Shown here: in pieces, positions 5,521 through 7,009 of the stretch
Layout of the letters: each line of letters begins with the position of its first letter
How positions within the stretch are numbered: the stretch's first letter is position 1
NCBI GenBank assembly: GCA_937902995.1
Contig: CALEKY010000156.1
Span: 1 to 7,009 of the forward strand
DNA length: 7,009 bases
Direction: 5' to 3'
Source: an uncultured Sinobacteraceae bacterium
GTDB lineage: Bacteria; Pseudomonadota; Gammaproteobacteria; Steroidobacterales; Steroidobacteraceae
Made by a program: the position numbers and the translations under genes
The notes under the pieces: model-generated
The model's input: only the letters and a program-made list of their open reading frames with translations
The model's database searches: none
What the model was told of the DNA's origin: nothing

Positions 5521-6897
5521 CCTCCTCGGCACCTCGAACAGCCGCTCGACCACCTCGACGTGGCGCCGGTCGGTGAGGAACAGGATCACGTGATCGTCGC
5601 GCTGAATCAGCGTGTCGTGATGCGCAATCAGCACTTCTTCGCCGCGCACGACCGCAGCGATCGTCGTGCCTTCGGGCAGAGGAATTTCCTCGACGCGTTT
5701 GCCGATGACGCGACTCTCGCCTTGGACGCCGTGCGCGATCGCTTCGATCGCTTCGGCTGCGCCGCGCCGCAACGAGTGCACGCGCACGACGTCGCCTCGC
5801 CGGACGTGAGCGAGCAGCGAGCCGATCGTGACCTGTTGCGGCGAGAGCGCAACGTCGATCGTCCCGCTTTCGACGAGCTCGGCATAGGCCGGACGATTGA
5901 TGAGCGCCATGACCTTGTGGCAGCCGAGGCGCTTGGCGAGCATCGACGAAAGAATGTTCGCTTCCTCGGCATTCGTGACGGCGACGAACACGTCGGCGCT
6001 GTCGATGTTTTCCTCGAGCAAGAGCTCTTCGTCCGCGGCATCGCCGTTCAGGACGATCGCGCTGCTCAATTGCTCGGAGATTCTCCGCGCGCGCCGCTGG
6101 TCGCGCTCGATAACCTTCACTTGATGCTCCACTTCGAGCCGTTGCGCGAGCCGGAAGCCGATGTTGCCGCCGCCGGCGATCACGATGCGCCGCACCGGTC
6201 CTTCGAGCTGCTGCATCTCGTTCATGACGAGACGAATGTCCTCGCGGGCGGCGATGAAGAACACTTCGTCGCCGTGCTCGATCGTCGTATCGCCGGTCGG
6301 CTTCACGCTGCGGCCGCCGCGGTAGATGGCCGCCACTCGCGCGTCGCGGCCGGGAATGTGCTGCGACAATTGCTTGAGTTGCTGTCCGACGAGCGCGCCG
6401 CCCTGCGTGGCTTTCACGCCGACCAGCCGTACGCGGCCGTCGGCGAAATCCAATACCTGTAGCGCACCCGGATAACGGATGAGCTGAACGACATGATCGG
6501 TGACCAGCTGCTCGGGACTGATCGTGACGTCGATGGCAAAGGCGCGATCCTCGCCGCCGAACAAATCTTGCTGACGCGTGTACTCCGCCGAGCGGATGCG
6601 CGCGATGCGCGTGGCGTTCTTGTTGAACATCTTCCACACGATCTGGCACGCCACCATGTTCACTTCGTCGCTGTTGGTCAGTGCGATGAAGATGTCGACG
6701 TTGCGCGCGCCCGCCGCTTCGAGCGTGGAAGGGTACGAGCCGTTACCGACGAGCGCGCGAATGTCGAGGCGGTCCTGCAGATCGCGCAACACCTCGTCGT
6801 TGGTATCGACGACCGTGACCTCGTTGTCCTCTTCGCGAGCGAGGTGATAAGCCGCTGTCCGGCCGACTTGGCCGGCGCCGAGAATGATGATCCTCAT
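5509..6897 (-). CDS. trkA: Trk system potassium uptake protein TrkA
   Basis: TrkA is the peripheral cytoplasmic subunit that binds NAD(H) and adenine nucleotides and gates TrkH. The 462-residue product is close to the 458 of E. coli TrkA. It has the expected two RCK halves. The first Rossmann fold starts at once with GAGQVG (7-12) and an acidic strand-2 end at Asp31. The second has GGGNIG (242-247) with Glu264. A TrkA-C domain follows each: the first about 145-225, the second about 375-455 with G-E-S-R-V-I-G-K near 393-400. The ATG at 6897 gives the canonical start M-R-I-I-I-L-G-A-G-Q-V-G. The frame has no stop upstream before the window edge, but also no start codon there. No Shine-Dalgarno precedes the ATG: the position is filled by C-rich heptads, one base from the start. 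The trkH gene 196 bases downstream encodes its channel partner. Confidence 0.97.
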   Translation of the reverse strand: MRIIILGAGQVGRTAAYHLAREEDNEVTVVDTNDEVLRDLQDRLDIRALVGNGSYPSTLEAAGARNVDIFIALTNSDEVNMVACQIVWKMFNKNATRIARIRSAEYTRQQDLFGGEDRAFAIDVTISPEQLVTDHVVQLIRYPGALQVLDFADGRVRLVGVKATQGGALVGQQLKQLSQHIPGRDARVAAIYRGGRSVKPTGDTTIEHGDEVFFIAAREDIRLVMNEMQQLEGPVRRIVIAGGGNIGFRLAQRLEVEHQVKVIERDQRRARRISEQLSSAIVLNGDAADEELLLEENIDSADVFVAVTNAEEANILSSMLAKRLGCHKVMALINRPAYAELVESGTIDVALSPQQVTIGSLLAHVRRGDVVRVHSLRRGAAEAIEAIAHGVQGESRVIGKRVEEIPLPEGTTIAAVVRGEEVLIAHHDTLIQRDDHVILFLTDRRHVEVVERLFEVPRRRGR

Positions 6898-7009
6898 AAG
6901 GGCATGGGGCTTGGCGCCTGGGGCTCGGGTGAGTAGGAGAGCGACGGAATCCTTGAAGCTGCGTCGCTCGGCGCGAAGTTCCTCACTTGATCGTCCTGAT
7001 TCAGGTGCG
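6898..7009 (-). promoter_or_regulatory. Region upstream of trkA
   Basis: This 112-base stretch to the window edge has no recognised gene. On the minus strand one frame ends at a TGA (7003-7001). Another stays open from the edge to a TGA that overlaps the trkA start as ATGA (6897-6894), which would permit translational coupling if it is the tail of an upstream gene. Its translation is low-complexity near the end because it runs through the heptad repeats, so I do not call it as a CDS. No clear promoter hexamers were found. Confidence 0.3.
6899..6933. repeat. Degenerate G-rich heptad array abutting the trkA start
   Basis: On the plus strand the sequence falls into five 7-base units: AGGGCAT, GGGGCTT, GGCGCCT, GGGGCTC and GGGTGAG. 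The second and fourth differ at one base. The array ends one base from the trkA ATG, so the trkA leader is a run of C-rich heptads. Such short heptad runs occur in intergenic DNA of several bacteria; here only five imperfect copies are present. Confidence 0.5.

Noticed and set aside
5479..6462. Plus-strand 327-codon frame antisense to trkA
   Set aside because: It is antisense to a complete, well-conserved TrkA and has no motif or ribosome binding site.
5333..6649. Minus-strand 438-codon frame overlapping trkA
   Set aside because: It is a shadow frame, and its C-terminus is the translation of the intergenic REP-like hairpin.

Overview
This window looks like a piece of a high-GC gammaproteobacterial chromosome. 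The main reason is a bifunctional class A penicillin-binding protein of the PBP1b type, with a UB2H-like segment, next to a TPR lipoprotein that resembles the Pseudomonas PBP1b activator LpoP. Gene content and the short heptad-like intergenic repeats suggest a xanthomonad- or Steroidobacter-like lineage, but this is inference only. All recognisable genes lie on the minus strand, so transcription runs from high to low coordinates.

In transcription order: trkA (6897-5509) and trkH (5312-3861) encode the cytoplasmic NAD-binding regulator and the membrane subunit of the Trk potassium uptake system. mrcB (3692-1395) encodes PBP1b, the bifunctional peptidoglycan synthase. A small outer-membrane TPR lipoprotein follows (1307-777, probable lpoP), then dtd (561-112), the D-aminoacyl-tRNA deacylase. 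The first six codons of another gene (20-1), preceded by the best Shine-Dalgarno sequence in the window, run off the low-coordinate edge. The window therefore joins a K+ uptake pair, a cell-wall synthase with its likely activator, and a translation proofreading enzyme. These are core chromosomal functions and there is no sign of an accessory island.

The spacers hold what structure there is. The 196-bp trkA-trkH spacer has a perfect 9-bp inverted repeat with the trkA stop codon in its loop, an 11-bp REP-like hairpin, and imperfect inverted repeats at its two ends (5322 and 5500). A degenerate G-rich heptad array (6899-6933) sits directly against the trkA start codon, where a ribosome binding site would be expected. 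The spacers before mrcB, lpoP and dtd contain only weak palindromes or short direct repeats. No tRNA, rRNA, CRISPR array, transposase or clear U-tract terminator was seen.

I found no convincing undescribed multi-gene system. The points most worth checking are the lpoP assignment, the mobile-looking trkA-trkH spacer, the heptad array at the trkA start, and three substitutions at conserved motifs: KSG in PBP1b, PQFT in Dtd and STGGN in TrkH.
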